This document shows, piece by piece, positions 55,701-64,000 of a stretch of DNA of 64,000 bases (position 1 is its first letter; every line of letters starts with the position of its first letter). Location of the stretch: positions 120,921,506 to 120,985,505 of the forward strand of contig NC_056525.1 of assembly GCF_019175285.1 (NCBI RefSeq), written 5' to 3'. The translations under genes were made by a program, and so were the position numbers. The stretch is from Sceloporus undulatus. Taxonomy: Eukaryota > Chordata > Lepidosauria > Squamata > Phrynosomatidae. The notes under the pieces were generated by a model, which worked only from the letters and a program-made list of their open reading frames with translations, did not search any database and was not told where the DNA came from.

Positions 55701-58700
55701 TATCGCTGGCTTCCTACAATGAGAACATATGAATGAAAACACTTTAACAAGTCCAAGGAAGTGCACATCTCTCTCTCTCATCCTCTCTTTTACAAACTGA
55801 CTATTCTCCTCCAGTCACTAACTCCGTGCACCCAAGGGAGGCTCCTTCACCTTTATTAACAGAAAGGGAGGGGAAAATGAATACTACATGTACCGAAGTG
55901 TGGATTCATTTCCAGGTATTTCTGCATGGTATATATCAGATTCCAACCAGGCAAGAAGACAAGGACTGCCCCTGGGACATTCAAGGTCTCAATATACTTC
56001 AAGAGAGCCTCAATGAGTTCAAAGGGGGTTTCTTTTTCATTCAGCTGGGCCATGTGATGTTTTGTTTCTGGACCATAGTCGCCACTACAAATAAGGTTGC
56101 AATTGGTCTGCAAGAAAAAATGTAGCACATTTTTAGCCTTTTGACTGAAGAGCGGGGTATGTATAAATAAATAAATAATTATTATTATCATTATTATTAT
56201 TATTAGCACATACAAAACACACTTTCCGATAATACTATTTTTCTGCAGCTTCTATCAAGAAATTGGCAAAGCAGAAAAACACATTAACACATTGCACAGG
56301 AAGGACTGCAATAACAGACTCAGTTTTCACTATCCAGAACTAGAAACTTATTTTGACCCATCATTCAAGAATTCATATTAAACTGCCAATATTTTAATTT
56401 GTTGCTAAATTCAGCATTGCCTTTAGTCAGGGATGACTGTATATTCAAGGTTCAATCAAGCCATATTAACAGGCATCAAGTTAAGGTTTCCATTTGTTTT
56501 CTGTTTTAAACAGTTGGATGCTGCTTTTCCATCATCTAATGCCAAAGTCAGCACACATAAAATCATAAAAAATTAAATTCGATATAACAGCATGGAAACT
56601 GCAAAATTAAAACTACCACTCCAAAAATTAGAAACAAACACAAATGGAGCACAAGAACTAACAGACAGAAAGTCAGAAATGGCTATGACAAAAATAAAGT
56701 TTTTACTTGCTGGCTTATTGCAAGAGAATACAATGCCAACCAATTTTAGTATTGAACCATTTTACTCTTTCAACATCCAGTATCCCTGACCACTGGACAT
56801 ATTGCTGGTATTTCTGGGAGTTGCAATCCCAAACATCTGAAGGACCAAAGTCTTAGAATCACTGTTCTAGAATGTATCTTCTAAGAAATGACAGTAACTC
56901 ATCTTATGTCCTGATTGGTTTAGCTATAAAGTGCCCATGTTCCTACTAAAAATATAGTCCTGCTTAATATATCAAAGAAGTTTGTTTGTTCATGTTTATT
57001 ATTTAAAAAGAACAAACAAAGCTTAAAAACAAAATCCATTCAATATCCCTTCTATCAAAGCAATAATATTATTATAAAGAAAGTACATCTATCAGTGCAT
57101 TACCACTAATAGCTAATTTCTTATTAGTGCTGATGAAATTTTATATGGGGACAACCCCAGCCTACATACATCATCATCTTCTCCACCTTCCTCATCTTTA
57201 TCTTTTTTCTTCTTGTCCTTTGGTGGAGGAATGAATTTAGTCATCTGGATACAGTCTTCCAGAAAATACTCTGCAACAGAGAGAACAGTCAGATAACTAT
57301 AGGATTTTCTCAGCTAAGCATTTAAAAAGAACCTACTAGTATCTTCAGCAGGACGTCTCAATGGATCCTATAGATGAAGGTTCACTTCCTTATAACTAAA
57401 AGAATGGCAAAAGCTTTAAAAACAGTATCCCAGAAGCTCAAATTGCTGGTGCTTCCATGCCCCACCCCACCTCATAAAAAGTACAACCTGCATCATGTTA
57501 TAAACGTCTAAGGTATATACTCTCATCAGACACCATCTTTCTGGCTCTTTTTTGGCATTAGCAGCACAATAATAGTTCCAGAACCTCATGTCAGAGTGGA
57601 ACATAACTACAACATCTGAACAAGAAATGACTCTATCTTTTAAACAGTCTCAAGCTTTTCAAATACCTTGAACAGGAAAAGTTCTGCCATAGACCTCTAT
57701 GATAGGACAATTAAAGAAATATTCACAGAACATGCTGGTATCAATGGTAGCAGACATGAGAATGACTCGGATTTCAGGATAGGCCTGAACTACATCCCGC
57801 AGAACCACCAACAGGAAATCAGTCTGTAGAGAGAAGGAGAACAATCCCTTAAGAAAACTCAATTCACATTCACAAAGGATGCATCTACATTGTAGAAATA
57901 ATGCATTTTGATGCCACTTTAAATGCTGCAGATCCATTCTATGGTATCTTGGATTTCTAGTTTTACAAGGTCTTTAGCCTTCTCTGCCAAAAGGTGCTGG
58001 TGCCTCACCAAGCTACATATCCCAGGATTCTGTAGCATGGAGCCATGGGAATTAAATGTGGTGTCAAACAGCATTATTTCTACAGTGCAGATGCACGCCA
58101 AAACAACTAGTTCACTTCAGACAGCTATGAACTTGAACAAACATTATTTTATTGTACTAAAGATGCTGCTATTGTTATTATTTGCCATCAAATCAACTTT
58201 TACTTATGGCGACCCTATGAATGAGGGACTTCCTTTCATTAACGGCCCTGCTCAGATTTTGCACCAATGGACATCCAGTGTGTACCTAAATACAATAATC
58301 TGGCAAGTGTTCAAACCACTTTGCATTGTTGTATTAAAATCTTATTACAACACTGAAAACAGTTCAGTATTAGATAGCTGAGTATTATTATCCCTATACT
58401 GTAGATGAGGAGGCTAAGGATTAACAGGTTGCTTATCAGAAAGGTTGTTCTTCAAATTATCATCTGTGTACTCATGGGGTCTGCACTCATACAGAGCACT
58501 ATTTGAAATGTTCTAGAGATAAAGAATTCTCAAATTGGTATACAGAGGATGTAAAGAAAATATAACAAGAAAACGATTTATGCATTTGTACTGTTGTGGT
58601 AGACAAAAAGGAGATACACTCTTTAAGTGGGCTTAGCATTGTACATCAGCTCTAGAAAGTTCCAAATTATTTGCCCCATAGGTGTAGAACCCATGTATGT

Positions 58701-61700
58701 AGGGTTGCCATAAGTCAGGACCTCCGAACTGGGACAAATGTAGGACAAACGTAGGACAAAATTTTCAAATGGAGGACACATTTTTAAAAAATGGAGGACA
58801 TGCAAAAATGATGTTTGTTTTTTTTTTAAATTCATATAAATGCATGATTCTTAGGCATGATAAAAATGGAGGACATTTGGGATTATTCCTAGACAGATGG
58901 CAGAAATGTGCTTCCCTTTCTGGTCAAACCAGAAGAGGAGGAAGAGGAGAAGAAGAAAAGGAGGAAGAAGAGGAGGAAGAGGGCGAAAGGAGGAGGAGGA
59001 AGAAGAGGAAGTAGAGAGGAAGAAAAAGGGGAGGAAGAGGGGAAGGATGAGGTGGAAAAGAAGAGGAGGAGGAAGAAGAAGAAGGGGAGGAAGAGGAGAG
59101 GAGACAGAAGAAGAGGAGGAGGAGAAAGAAGAGGAGCAAGCTGCAAGGCAGGGAGAAAAGGGTCTCCCTTGGAGGAGAGACCCTTCTCTCCCTGCCCTGG
59201 AGCCTGCCTGGCCGGCGGGGGAAGCCCCAAGGCAGGGAGAGAAGGGTCTCCCTTGGAGGAGAGACCCTTCCCTCCCTGCTCTGAAGCCTGCAGGCGCGCC
59301 TCCAGGGCGAGGGCTTGAATGCCGCCCAGGCCTCAGTAGGGGCCAGCGGCAGCGCACACACCTGCCCCACTTCCTTCCTCGCGCGCTGCCGCTGACCCCT
59401 ACTGAGGCCTGGGCGGCATTCAAGCCCTCGCCCTGGAAGCAAGGAAGAGGAGGAAGGCGGAGCTGGAGGAGGAGGTGGGTTGGCGCCGCAGCAGTCGCAT
59501 TAGCGGCAGCGGCAATGGCCGGAGCAGGCCCCCAAACAGGGGACCAGGCACGGGTGGGGGCCCAAACCCGACCGTGACCGGGGGGGGCCCCCCCAAAACC
59601 GTGCGGGACGGGGGGGGGGGCGGGTTATGGCAAGCCTACATGTATGGAAATTACACAAAGGGAAAATGGCTTGCCTAAGGACCCTAAATAAATTCACAGC
59701 CAAGGTTATATCCACACCAGTGTTCCAGCTTCAGCCACAATGCAACAGCTAATAGTGCACTGTGAGCCAAAACCCCAATATGTCTTAACATTAAAGCAAA
59801 AGTCTTCACCCAAACGAATAGATACAGGTTGCACCAGCCTTATCGGAAATGTCTTAAACTAGAAGTGTTTTCAGAATTCACATTTTTTCTCAGATTTTGG
59901 AATATCTGCGTATCTATAAGGAGATACCCTGGAGACGGAACCCAAGTCTAAACAGGAAATTCATTTATGTTTCATATACACATTATAGACATAGCCTGAA
60001 CATAATTTTATACAGTCTTTTAAATAATTTTGTGCATGAAACCAAGTGTGTGTGCCTTGAACGATCAGAAAGCAAAGGTGCAACTATCCCAGCCACCCAT
60101 GTGGACAATCTGGGATTTTGGAAGATTTTGGATTTTGGATAAGGGAGACTCAAGTACTGGAGAGACTGAAGTGCATCTTTCACATTTGCCCAAGATTCTA
60201 AGACAAACATGTAAAAACTGTACAGTTATTTTCATAGAATCGTAGAGTTGGAAGAGATCACTAGGGCCATCCAGTCCAACCCCCTGCCATGCAGGAAATC
60301 CAAATCAAAGCATCCCTGACAGATGGCCATCCAGCCTCTGTTTAAAGACCTCCAAGGAAGGAGACTCTATCACCCTCCGAGGGAGTGCATTCCACTGTCG
60401 AACAGCCCTTACTGTCAGGAAGTTCCTCCTAATGTTCAGGTGGAATCTCTTTTCCTGTAGCTTGCATCCATTGTTCCGGGTCCTGTTCTCTGGAGCAGCA
60501 GAAAACAAGCTTGCTCCCTCTTCAATATGACATCCTTTCAAATATTTAAACAGGGCTATCATATCACCTCTTAACCTTCTTTTCTCCAGGCTAAACATCC
60601 CCAGCTCCCTAAGGCGTTCCTCATAGGGCATGGTTTCCAGACCCTTCACCATTTTTGTGGCCCTCCTTTGGACACGCTCCAGTTTCTCAATGTCCTTTCT
60701 GAATTGTGGTGCCCAGAACTGGACACAATATTCTAGGTGGGGCCTGACCAGAGCAGAATACAGTGGCACTATTACTTCTCTTGATCTAGACACTATACTT
60801 CTATTGATGCAGCCTAAAATAGCATTGGCCTTTTTAGCTGCCGCATCACACTGTTCACTCATGTTCAACTTGTCTACTTGGACTCCTAGATCCCTTTCAC
60901 ACGTAGTTTCATTCAGCCAGATGTCACCCATCCTATATCTGTGCATTTCATTTTTCTGCCCTAAGTGCAGTACCTTACATTTCTCCATGTTGAATTTCAT
61001 TTTGTTAGCTTTGGCCCATCTTTCTAGTCTATTCAGGTCATTTTGAATGTTGATCCTGTCCTCTGGGGTATTAGCTATTCCCCCTAATTTGGTGTCATCT
61101 GCAAATTTGATAAGTATGCTCCCAATTCTGTCATCCAGGTCATTGATAAAGATGTTGAATAGCACTGGGCCCAGGACAGAGCCCTGTGGGACCCCACTGG
61201 TCACTTTTCTCCAGGATGAAAAGGAGCCATTGTTGAGCACCCTTTGGGTTCGGCCGGTCAACCAATTACAGATCGATGTAACAGTTCCTTTGTCTAGCCC
61301 ACATTTTGCAAGCTTGTTTGCAAGTATGTCATGGGAAACCTTGTCAAAGGCCTTACTGAAATCAAGATATACTATATCCACAGCATTCCCTTCATCTACC
61401 AAGCTGGTAATTTTATCAAAGAAAGAGATTAGGTTTGTCTGGCATGACTTGTTTCTCTGAAACCCATGTTGACTTTTTGTGATTATGGCATTGCCTTCTA
61501 GATGTTCACAGACTCTCTGTTTAATGATCTGCTCCAGAATCTTTCCTGGTATTGATGTCAGACTAACTGGACGATAATTGTTGGGATCCTCTGTTTTCCC
61601 CTTTTTGAAAATGGGTACAACGTTTGCCCTCCTCCAGTCTGCTGGGATTTCTCCTGTTCTCCAGGAGTTTTCAAAGATTATTGCCAATGGCTCCGATATT

Positions 61701-62227
61701 ACATTTGCCAGTTCATTTTAAAAATATGATTCACACAGTGGGTACAATTTTTAGCTCCAGTTTTCTGCAAGTAGATATCTAGCACTGATTCAAGATGACT
61801 AACCATTAAGATATTTTTGTTTTTAATCCTAGTCAAACAAAAAGTGTGTACAAGTCCAACATGTGCAGCCGATATAAAAACTTTAAGAATAGTACATATT
61901 AATAGGCACATGCACGCACAATTGTCCCTCCACATTTGTGGCTTTGACTTTTACAGATTTGATTAATATGTTCTCTCTAGAAATATCTAGGTCCTTTATG
62001 GTGAACTTTAACCATAAGTCACAATGAAGGACCTAGAGATTCTTAGAGAGAACACTCCACTAGGCATCTGTAGCTCCTCCAGTGCAATTCTATGGTCAAT
62101 GTCTGGCAGATGTTGACGACTGCCATAGTGTTCCTGTTATTTGAGTTTTTTTCACATTCACGGGGGTCTTGTGCCCCTAAGCCCAGCAAATGTGGAGGGA
62201 CGAATGTATGTATGTACGTACGTACGT

Positions 62228-62258
<31 letters not shown>

Positions 62259-62448
62259 TAGAATATATAAAAATCTATACTTGCCCCCTTTCATGTGGCA
62301 CAACAGAAGGAATATTTAGAAAAAGGGAAAAGAACAAGGTTGAACACAGCACAAAATTAACTCACATTAATGTCTCTTTCGTGGATTTCATCCACAATAA
62401 CATGACTGATTCCTCGAATGCCAGCTTCCAGTTTCCTCAGGAGGACAC
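45487..62448 (-). CDS. DHX9: DHX9 (RNA helicase A), 3' 15 exons, partial
   Basis: Exons, 5' to 3' on minus: 62448-62366, 57823-57667, 57270-57170, 56107-55894, 55713-55619, 55501-55428, 55237-55085, 53281-53121, 52669-52558, 52053-51892, 51736-51609, 51501-51272, 48800-48685, 47544-47344, 45769-45487. They join in phase to 755 codons plus TGA, all GT-AG. The product is the DEIH-box ATP-dependent RNA/DNA helicase, nuclear, acting in transcription, splicing and resolution of dsRNA and R-loops. Visible motifs: DEIH (II), SAT (III), VLVFLPGW (IV), [11 protein letters not shown] (V), QRKGRAGRV (VI), then the helicase-associated domain, OB-fold and RGG tail. The dsRNA-binding domains and motif I lie beyond the right edge, so the gene is incomplete only because of the window. 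Similarity to human DHX9 is very high across the core. Confidence 0.96.
45770..47343 (-). other. DHX9: DHX9 intron before last exon
   Basis: Holds an AAT run (46725-46757) after a GTAAAGCACTGTATAAATTT-type SINE/LINE tail. Other sequence is unassigned. Confidence 0.65.
47344..47544 (-). CDS. DHX9: DHX9 exon, OB-fold/linker end
   Basis: Acceptor TTTTAG, donor ATGAG|GTTAGC. Encodes [20 protein letters not shown] and [20 protein letters not shown], matching human [20 protein letters not shown]. Confidence 0.96.
47545..48684 (-). other. DHX9: DHX9 intron
   Basis: 1.1 kb, AT-rich, no repeat confidently named. Confidence 0.6.
48685..48800 (-). CDS. DHX9: DHX9 exon, OB-fold
   Basis: Acceptor GATTGCAG, donor GATTG|GTATGG. 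Encodes [20 protein letters not shown] and [15 protein letters not shown]. Near-identical to human. Confidence 0.97.
49163..50097 (+). mobile_element. CR1 LINE, 5'-truncated
   Basis: Reads [20 protein letters not shown] (FADD catalytic motif), [20 protein letters not shown] and [18 protein letters not shown] across frames, ending TTCCAACTCTATGATTCTAT. Frameshifts and a small deletion break it. Antisense to DHX9. Confidence 0.9.
50714..50990. mobile_element. PIF/Harbinger-type MITE
   Basis: Flanked by TTA on both sides (50711-50713 and 50991-50993), the Harbinger target. Ends GGCCTCAAGCAGATGGGC and (other strand) GACCCAAAACAGACAGGTC are diverged inverted repeats. GC-richer than the surroundings; non-coding. 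Confidence 0.6.
51272..51501 (-). CDS. DHX9: DHX9 exon, helicase-associated/OB region
   Basis: Acceptor TTCCCAG, donor AAAAG|GTAGGC. Encodes [40 protein letters not shown] and [17 protein letters not shown], matching human residue for residue over long stretches. Confidence 0.98.
51609..51736 (-). CDS. DHX9: DHX9 exon, helicase-associated region
   Basis: Acceptor TTTGGCAG, donor GAAG|GTAAAA. Encodes [20 protein letters not shown] and [20 protein letters not shown]. Confidence 0.97.
51892..52053 (-). CDS. DHX9: DHX9 exon, helicase-associated region
   Basis: Acceptor GTTTCAG, donor GCAAG|GTAAAT. Encodes [40 protein letters not shown] and [13 protein letters not shown]. Confidence 0.98.
52249..52474 (+). 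mobile_element. CR1 LINE 3' fragment
   Basis: CTTCCTGACAGTAAGGGCTA through TTCCAACTCTATGATTCTAT: only the last coding bases and the 3' UTR. Antisense to DHX9, in the intron between 52053 and 52558. Confidence 0.85.
52558..52669 (-). CDS. DHX9: DHX9 exon, HA2 region
   Basis: Acceptor TGTTTCAG, donor TTCTA|GTAAGT. Encodes [20 protein letters not shown] and [16 protein letters not shown]. Confidence 0.97.
53121..53281 (-). CDS. DHX9: DHX9 exon, winged-helix/HA2 region
   Basis: Acceptor ACTCTAG, donor AGAG|GTACTT. Encodes [40 protein letters not shown] and [13 protein letters not shown]. Confidence 0.98.
53640..55030 (-). mobile_element. L2-like LINE remnant
   Basis: Plus-strand GGCATGTGTCACCATGGCC, CAGCACAGGCTGAATCC and CTTCCAGTAGTTTCATG parallel the minus-strand LINE at 62790-64000, whose protein reads KLKLNPDKTKVLLV. 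Here stops and gaps leave no frame. Interrupted by an AAAT run and a tandem duplication. Confidence 0.6.
53818..53970. repeat. 76-bp tandem duplication
   Basis: Two adjacent units start GTTAAACAGACAC at 53818 and 53894 and share AATGTTGGCCCCTGC and GGCATGTGGGATAAACCCA, with only a few differences. Confidence 0.92.
55085..55237 (-). CDS. DHX9: DHX9 exon, helicase motif VI
   Basis: Acceptor TTTGCAG, donor GAAAG|GTATGC. Encodes [20 protein letters not shown], then [20 protein letters not shown] (motif VI, arginine fingers). Confidence 0.98.
55428..55501 (-). CDS. DHX9: DHX9 exon, helicase motif V
   Basis: Acceptor CTTCCAG, donor TGCAA|GTGAGT. Encodes [24 protein letters not shown]. Confidence 0.98.
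55619..55713 (-). CDS. DHX9: DHX9 exon, RecA2 domain
   Basis: Acceptor CATTGTAG, donor ACCAAG|GTGAGC. Encodes [20 protein letters not shown] and [11 protein letters not shown]. Confidence 0.97.
55894..56107 (-). CDS. DHX9: DHX9 exon, RecA2 with motif IV
   Basis: Acceptor TCTTGCAG, donor TTCG|GTACAT. Encodes [40 protein letters not shown] and [20 protein letters not shown]. Confidence 0.98.
56108..57169 (-). other. DHX9: DHX9 intron
   Basis: An AAAT/ATT run with a GAAGAGCGGGGTATGTATAA SINE-like tail at 56140-56203 and a fold-back repeat scrap near 56790-56870; otherwise AT-rich. Confidence 0.6.
57170..57270 (-). CDS. DHX9: DHX9 exon, charged insert
   Basis: Acceptor CTGTTGCAG, donor GATGAT|GTATGT. 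Encodes [20 protein letters not shown] followed by [13 protein letters not shown]. The Lys-then-acidic insert between the two RecA domains is also present in human DHX9. Confidence 0.96.
57667..57823 (-). CDS. DHX9: DHX9 exon, helicase motif III
   Basis: Acceptor TCTACAG, donor CAAG|GTATTT. Encodes [40 protein letters not shown] (SAT motif) and [12 protein letters not shown]. Confidence 0.98.
57878..58097. mobile_element. Palindromic MITE, copy 7 of 7
   Basis: GATGCATCTACATTGTAGAA to TTCTACAGTGCAGATGCACG, with interior CATGGAGCCATGGGAATTAA. The GCATCTAC-type variant subgroup, like copy 5. Confidence 0.8.
58165..58270 (-). mobile_element. BovB 3' end scrap
   Basis: TTTACTTATGGCGACCCTAT and GAATGAGGGACTTCCTTTCA, the same terminus as at 7178 and 17952. 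Confidence 0.65.
58700..59638. mobile_element. hAT non-autonomous element, perfect 8-bp TSD
   Basis: Ends TAGGGTTGCCATAA and TTATGGCAAGCCTA are inverted repeats of hAT type, flanked exactly by CATGTATG at 58692-58699 and 59639-59646. Inside, left to right: GGACAAA-type AT-rich segment, GGA-rich purine tract (58930-59145), two tandem hairpins (59146-59291), a 54-bp near-perfect stem (59302-59355 with 59383-59436) and G/C homopolymer runs. Long low-complexity frames on both strands are by-products of this composition. No transposase. Confidence 0.9.
58930..59145. repeat. Purine-rich GGA tract
   Basis: About 215 bp of nearly pure A/G on plus (AGGAGGAAGAAG-type units), part of the hAT element. 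Mirror-like purine tracts of this kind can form triplex DNA; that is inference. Confidence 0.9.
60233..61715 (-). mobile_element. CR1 LINE with 460-codon open frame
   Basis: A 5'-truncated CR1 with an uninterrupted 460-codon frame (61687-60305): [60 protein letters not shown] and the catalytic [11 protein letters not shown] all in order. It ends in the CR1 C-terminus and a 3' UTR closing CCAACTCTACGATTCTATG. Endonuclease and N-terminal parts are missing, so it cannot move on its own. Lack of stops suggests a young copy. Same strand as DHX9. Confidence 0.95.
61921..62205. mobile_element. Palindromic Tigger-like MITE
   Basis: Ends TTGTCCCTCCACATTTGTGG and (other strand) TTCGTCCCTCCACATTTGCT. 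An internal hairpin has arms GTTCTCTCTAGAAATATCTA (61970-) and the complementary stretch to 62053. No coding. Confidence 0.75.
62206..62260. repeat. (GTAT/GTAC)n then (CA)n microsatellite
   Basis: Tetranucleotide GTATGTAC units pass into a GCGCACACACACA dinucleotide run. Confidence 0.9.
62366..62448 (-). CDS. DHX9: DHX9 exon, DEIH motif II
   Basis: Acceptor CTTCAAG, donor ATTAAT|GTGAGT. Encodes [27 protein letters not shown], with the DEIH box that binds ATP/Mg. It is the most 5' exon in the window. Confidence 0.97.
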
Positions 62449-64000
62449 CTTGAAGAAAAAGAGTCCATGTCAATGCAGATGATGTGTTATTCCAATTCCC
62501 AAAAGCACTACAAGGTGCCAATCTTGATGGCATTTTGGTATCAATTAAAAACGTATGTCTTATCATTTGCTTGTTTTCCTATCAGGTTTTATGAGACCTG
62601 GGGGTTTTATTGTGTATTTGTTTCATTTGGGGTTTCAGTTTCACCTTTTAAATCTTATTTTTATCTTTGTAAAACTTCTAGGCAGGGGCCAAACAGAGTA
62701 AAAATGTTCAACATTTCCAATGTTCTCCTGTTCTCTATAATACCACTGTAGAAAAGGATTCTCTATTTTTTGCTTAGATCAGTTGATGATGGTAATAATG
62801 ATAATTTATATTTATATCCTGCTTTCCCCCCAAAATGGGACACAAAGCGGGTTATAAACTAAAAAAAAAATACAATTAAAATCATACTAAAGTGGGCATT
62901 AAAATGAAATCAAGCTAGTATATTAAAACTAATCAAGCTAGTGTATTAAAACACATAAATCATTAAAAGAATAAAATGCAATATAAAAGATAAAAGTATT
63001 TAAAAACAGTACAAATTAAAACAGTTAAGAATACTAAAAACACATTAAAACAATAAAAATAAAACTATATACAGACCCTTAAAAACCTTCAAATCCAGCA
63101 CCACAGAGCATCAAGAGCCTAACCTCAACCATCTGTACAGGCCTAGAGGCACAAAAATGTTTTAACTTGCTGCCAGAAGGACAACAAGGACAGGGTCCTC
63201 CTGGCCTCTCTGGGGAGGGAGTTTCAAAGTCTGGGAGCAGCCACCGAGAAGGCCCATCTCTCTTGTTCCCACCAAACAGACCTGAGAAGTTAGTAGAAGA
63301 GGGCCTCTCCATATGATCTTAAAATCTTAATGGCCTCAATACAAGGAGAAACAGTCCTTCTAAGAGGCTGGACCTAAGCTGCACAGAGCTTTCTAGAAAA
63401 CCAGCACTTAAAATTGTGCCTGGAAACAGATCAGACGTCAATGGAGCTGTTACAAAAAGGGAGTTGTACGCTCCCTGTAGCCAGCCTCAAATAACAACCT
63501 GGCTGCAGCTCTTTGGCCCAGCAGAAGGTTCTGAGCACTTTTCAAAGGCAACCCCATATAGAGCCCATTACAATAATCCAAACAGGATGTAACTAAGGCA
63601 TCTACAACTGTGGCCAGATCCAACCTCTCTAGGAATGAGTACAGCTGGCACACTAGCTTTAACTGCAGAAAAGCACTCCTGGTCACTGCTGAGACCTTGG
63701 CCTCCAGGCTTAGGGTTGAATCCAAGCATACTCCCAAACTGCAAACCTGTGTTTTCAGGGGGAGTATAACCCCATCTAACATAGGTTCAATCCTTAATCC
63801 CAGATCTGTCTTCTGACTAACCAAGAGTACCTTTGTCTTGTCTGGATTAAGCTTCAATTTGTTTGACTTCATCCAGTTCATTATAGTTGCCAGGCACTGG
63901 TTAAGCACAGGAATGGTTTCCTTGGAATTAGGTGGAAAGGAGTAGTAGAGGTGGGCATCAGCAGCATACTGATGACACCTGACCCCAAAACTCCAGACAA
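62449..64000 (-). other. DHX9: DHX9 intron, runs off the window
   Basis: About 340 bp without a named repeat, then an L2-like LINE to the edge. No earlier DHX9 exon is visible, so the preceding exon lies past 64000. Confidence 0.75.
62790..64000 (-). mobile_element. L2-like LINE, truncated by window edge
   Basis: The minus strand reads WMKSNKLKLNPDKTKVLLVS, CSLGVCLDSTLSLEAKVSAV, LQLKLVCQLYSFLERLDLAT and LVTSCLDYCNGLYMGLPLKS with no stop for 150 codons, then decayed 3' sequence ending in TTTATATCCTGCTTTCCCCC (plus strand). Same family as 34075-35172. Confidence 0.75.

Larger units (their letters stand above)
57824..62365 (-). other. DHX9: DHX9 4.5-kb intron
   Basis: Contains a palindromic MITE (57878-58097), a BovB 3' scrap (58165-58270), a 939-bp hAT element (58700-59638), a 1.5-kb CR1 (60233-61715) and a palindromic Tigger-like MITE (61921-62205). 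Confidence 0.8.

Noticed and set aside
58851-59577. Open frames of up to 226 codons on both strands
   Set aside because: They arise from a stop-poor purine tract and GC hairpins inside a hAT element; composition explains them.
60305-61687. Host gene with reverse-transcriptase domain
   Set aside because: Order of motifs, 3' octamer end and sibling copies show it is a CR1 LINE.

Overview
The window is vertebrate nuclear DNA, almost certainly from a squamate reptile (lizard or snake). It is sparsely coding, its genes have GT-AG introns, and it carries a squamate-type repeat mix: BovB/RTE LINEs, tRNA-derived Sauria-type SINEs, CR1 and L2-like LINEs, a Penelope-like element, fossil DIRS-type tyrosine-recombinase retroelements and many MITEs. 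The species cannot be named from the sequence alone.

Two host genes lie tail to tail, as I recall their human orthologues doing on chromosome 1q. SHCBP1L is on the plus strand and looks complete: ten coding exons from 19145 to 38776, giving 573 codons with all phases consistent. Its product is a testis/meiotic-spindle protein with a C-terminal right-handed beta-helix. DHX9 (RNA helicase A) is on the minus strand. Fifteen exons from 62448 down to 45487 encode the protein from helicase motif II (DEIH) to the RGG tail. The 5' exons (dsRNA-binding domains and helicase motif I) lie beyond the right edge.

Layout: 1-18.8 kb is gene-free flank filled with transposon debris. About 18.8-19.14 kb is the SHCBP1L promoter and leader. 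19.1-38.8 kb is SHCBP1L, whose 6.6-kb intron 5 holds a Penelope-like element, BovB copies and a DIRS fossil, and whose intron 6 holds an L2-like LINE and a second tyrosine-recombinase fossil. 38.8-45.5 kb is the convergent intergenic interval, with an L1-type insertion nested in another insertion flanked by a 16-bp direct repeat. 45.5-62.4 kb is the 3' half of DHX9, whose introns carry CR1 copies, a 939-bp hAT element with perfect 8-bp target duplications, and MITEs. 62.4-64 kb is DHX9 intron with an L2-like LINE running off the edge.

The most unusual signal is a family of CpG-rich, multi-hairpin foldback elements with related ends (copies at about 16.6 and 27.95 kb). Unpaired linkers and a TAGGGTTAGG-containing stem tip are conserved between the copies. 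The stems themselves differ almost completely, yet each is self-complementary, so the two arms have changed together. Other near-perfect palindromes lie at 3457-3827 and 59302-59436.
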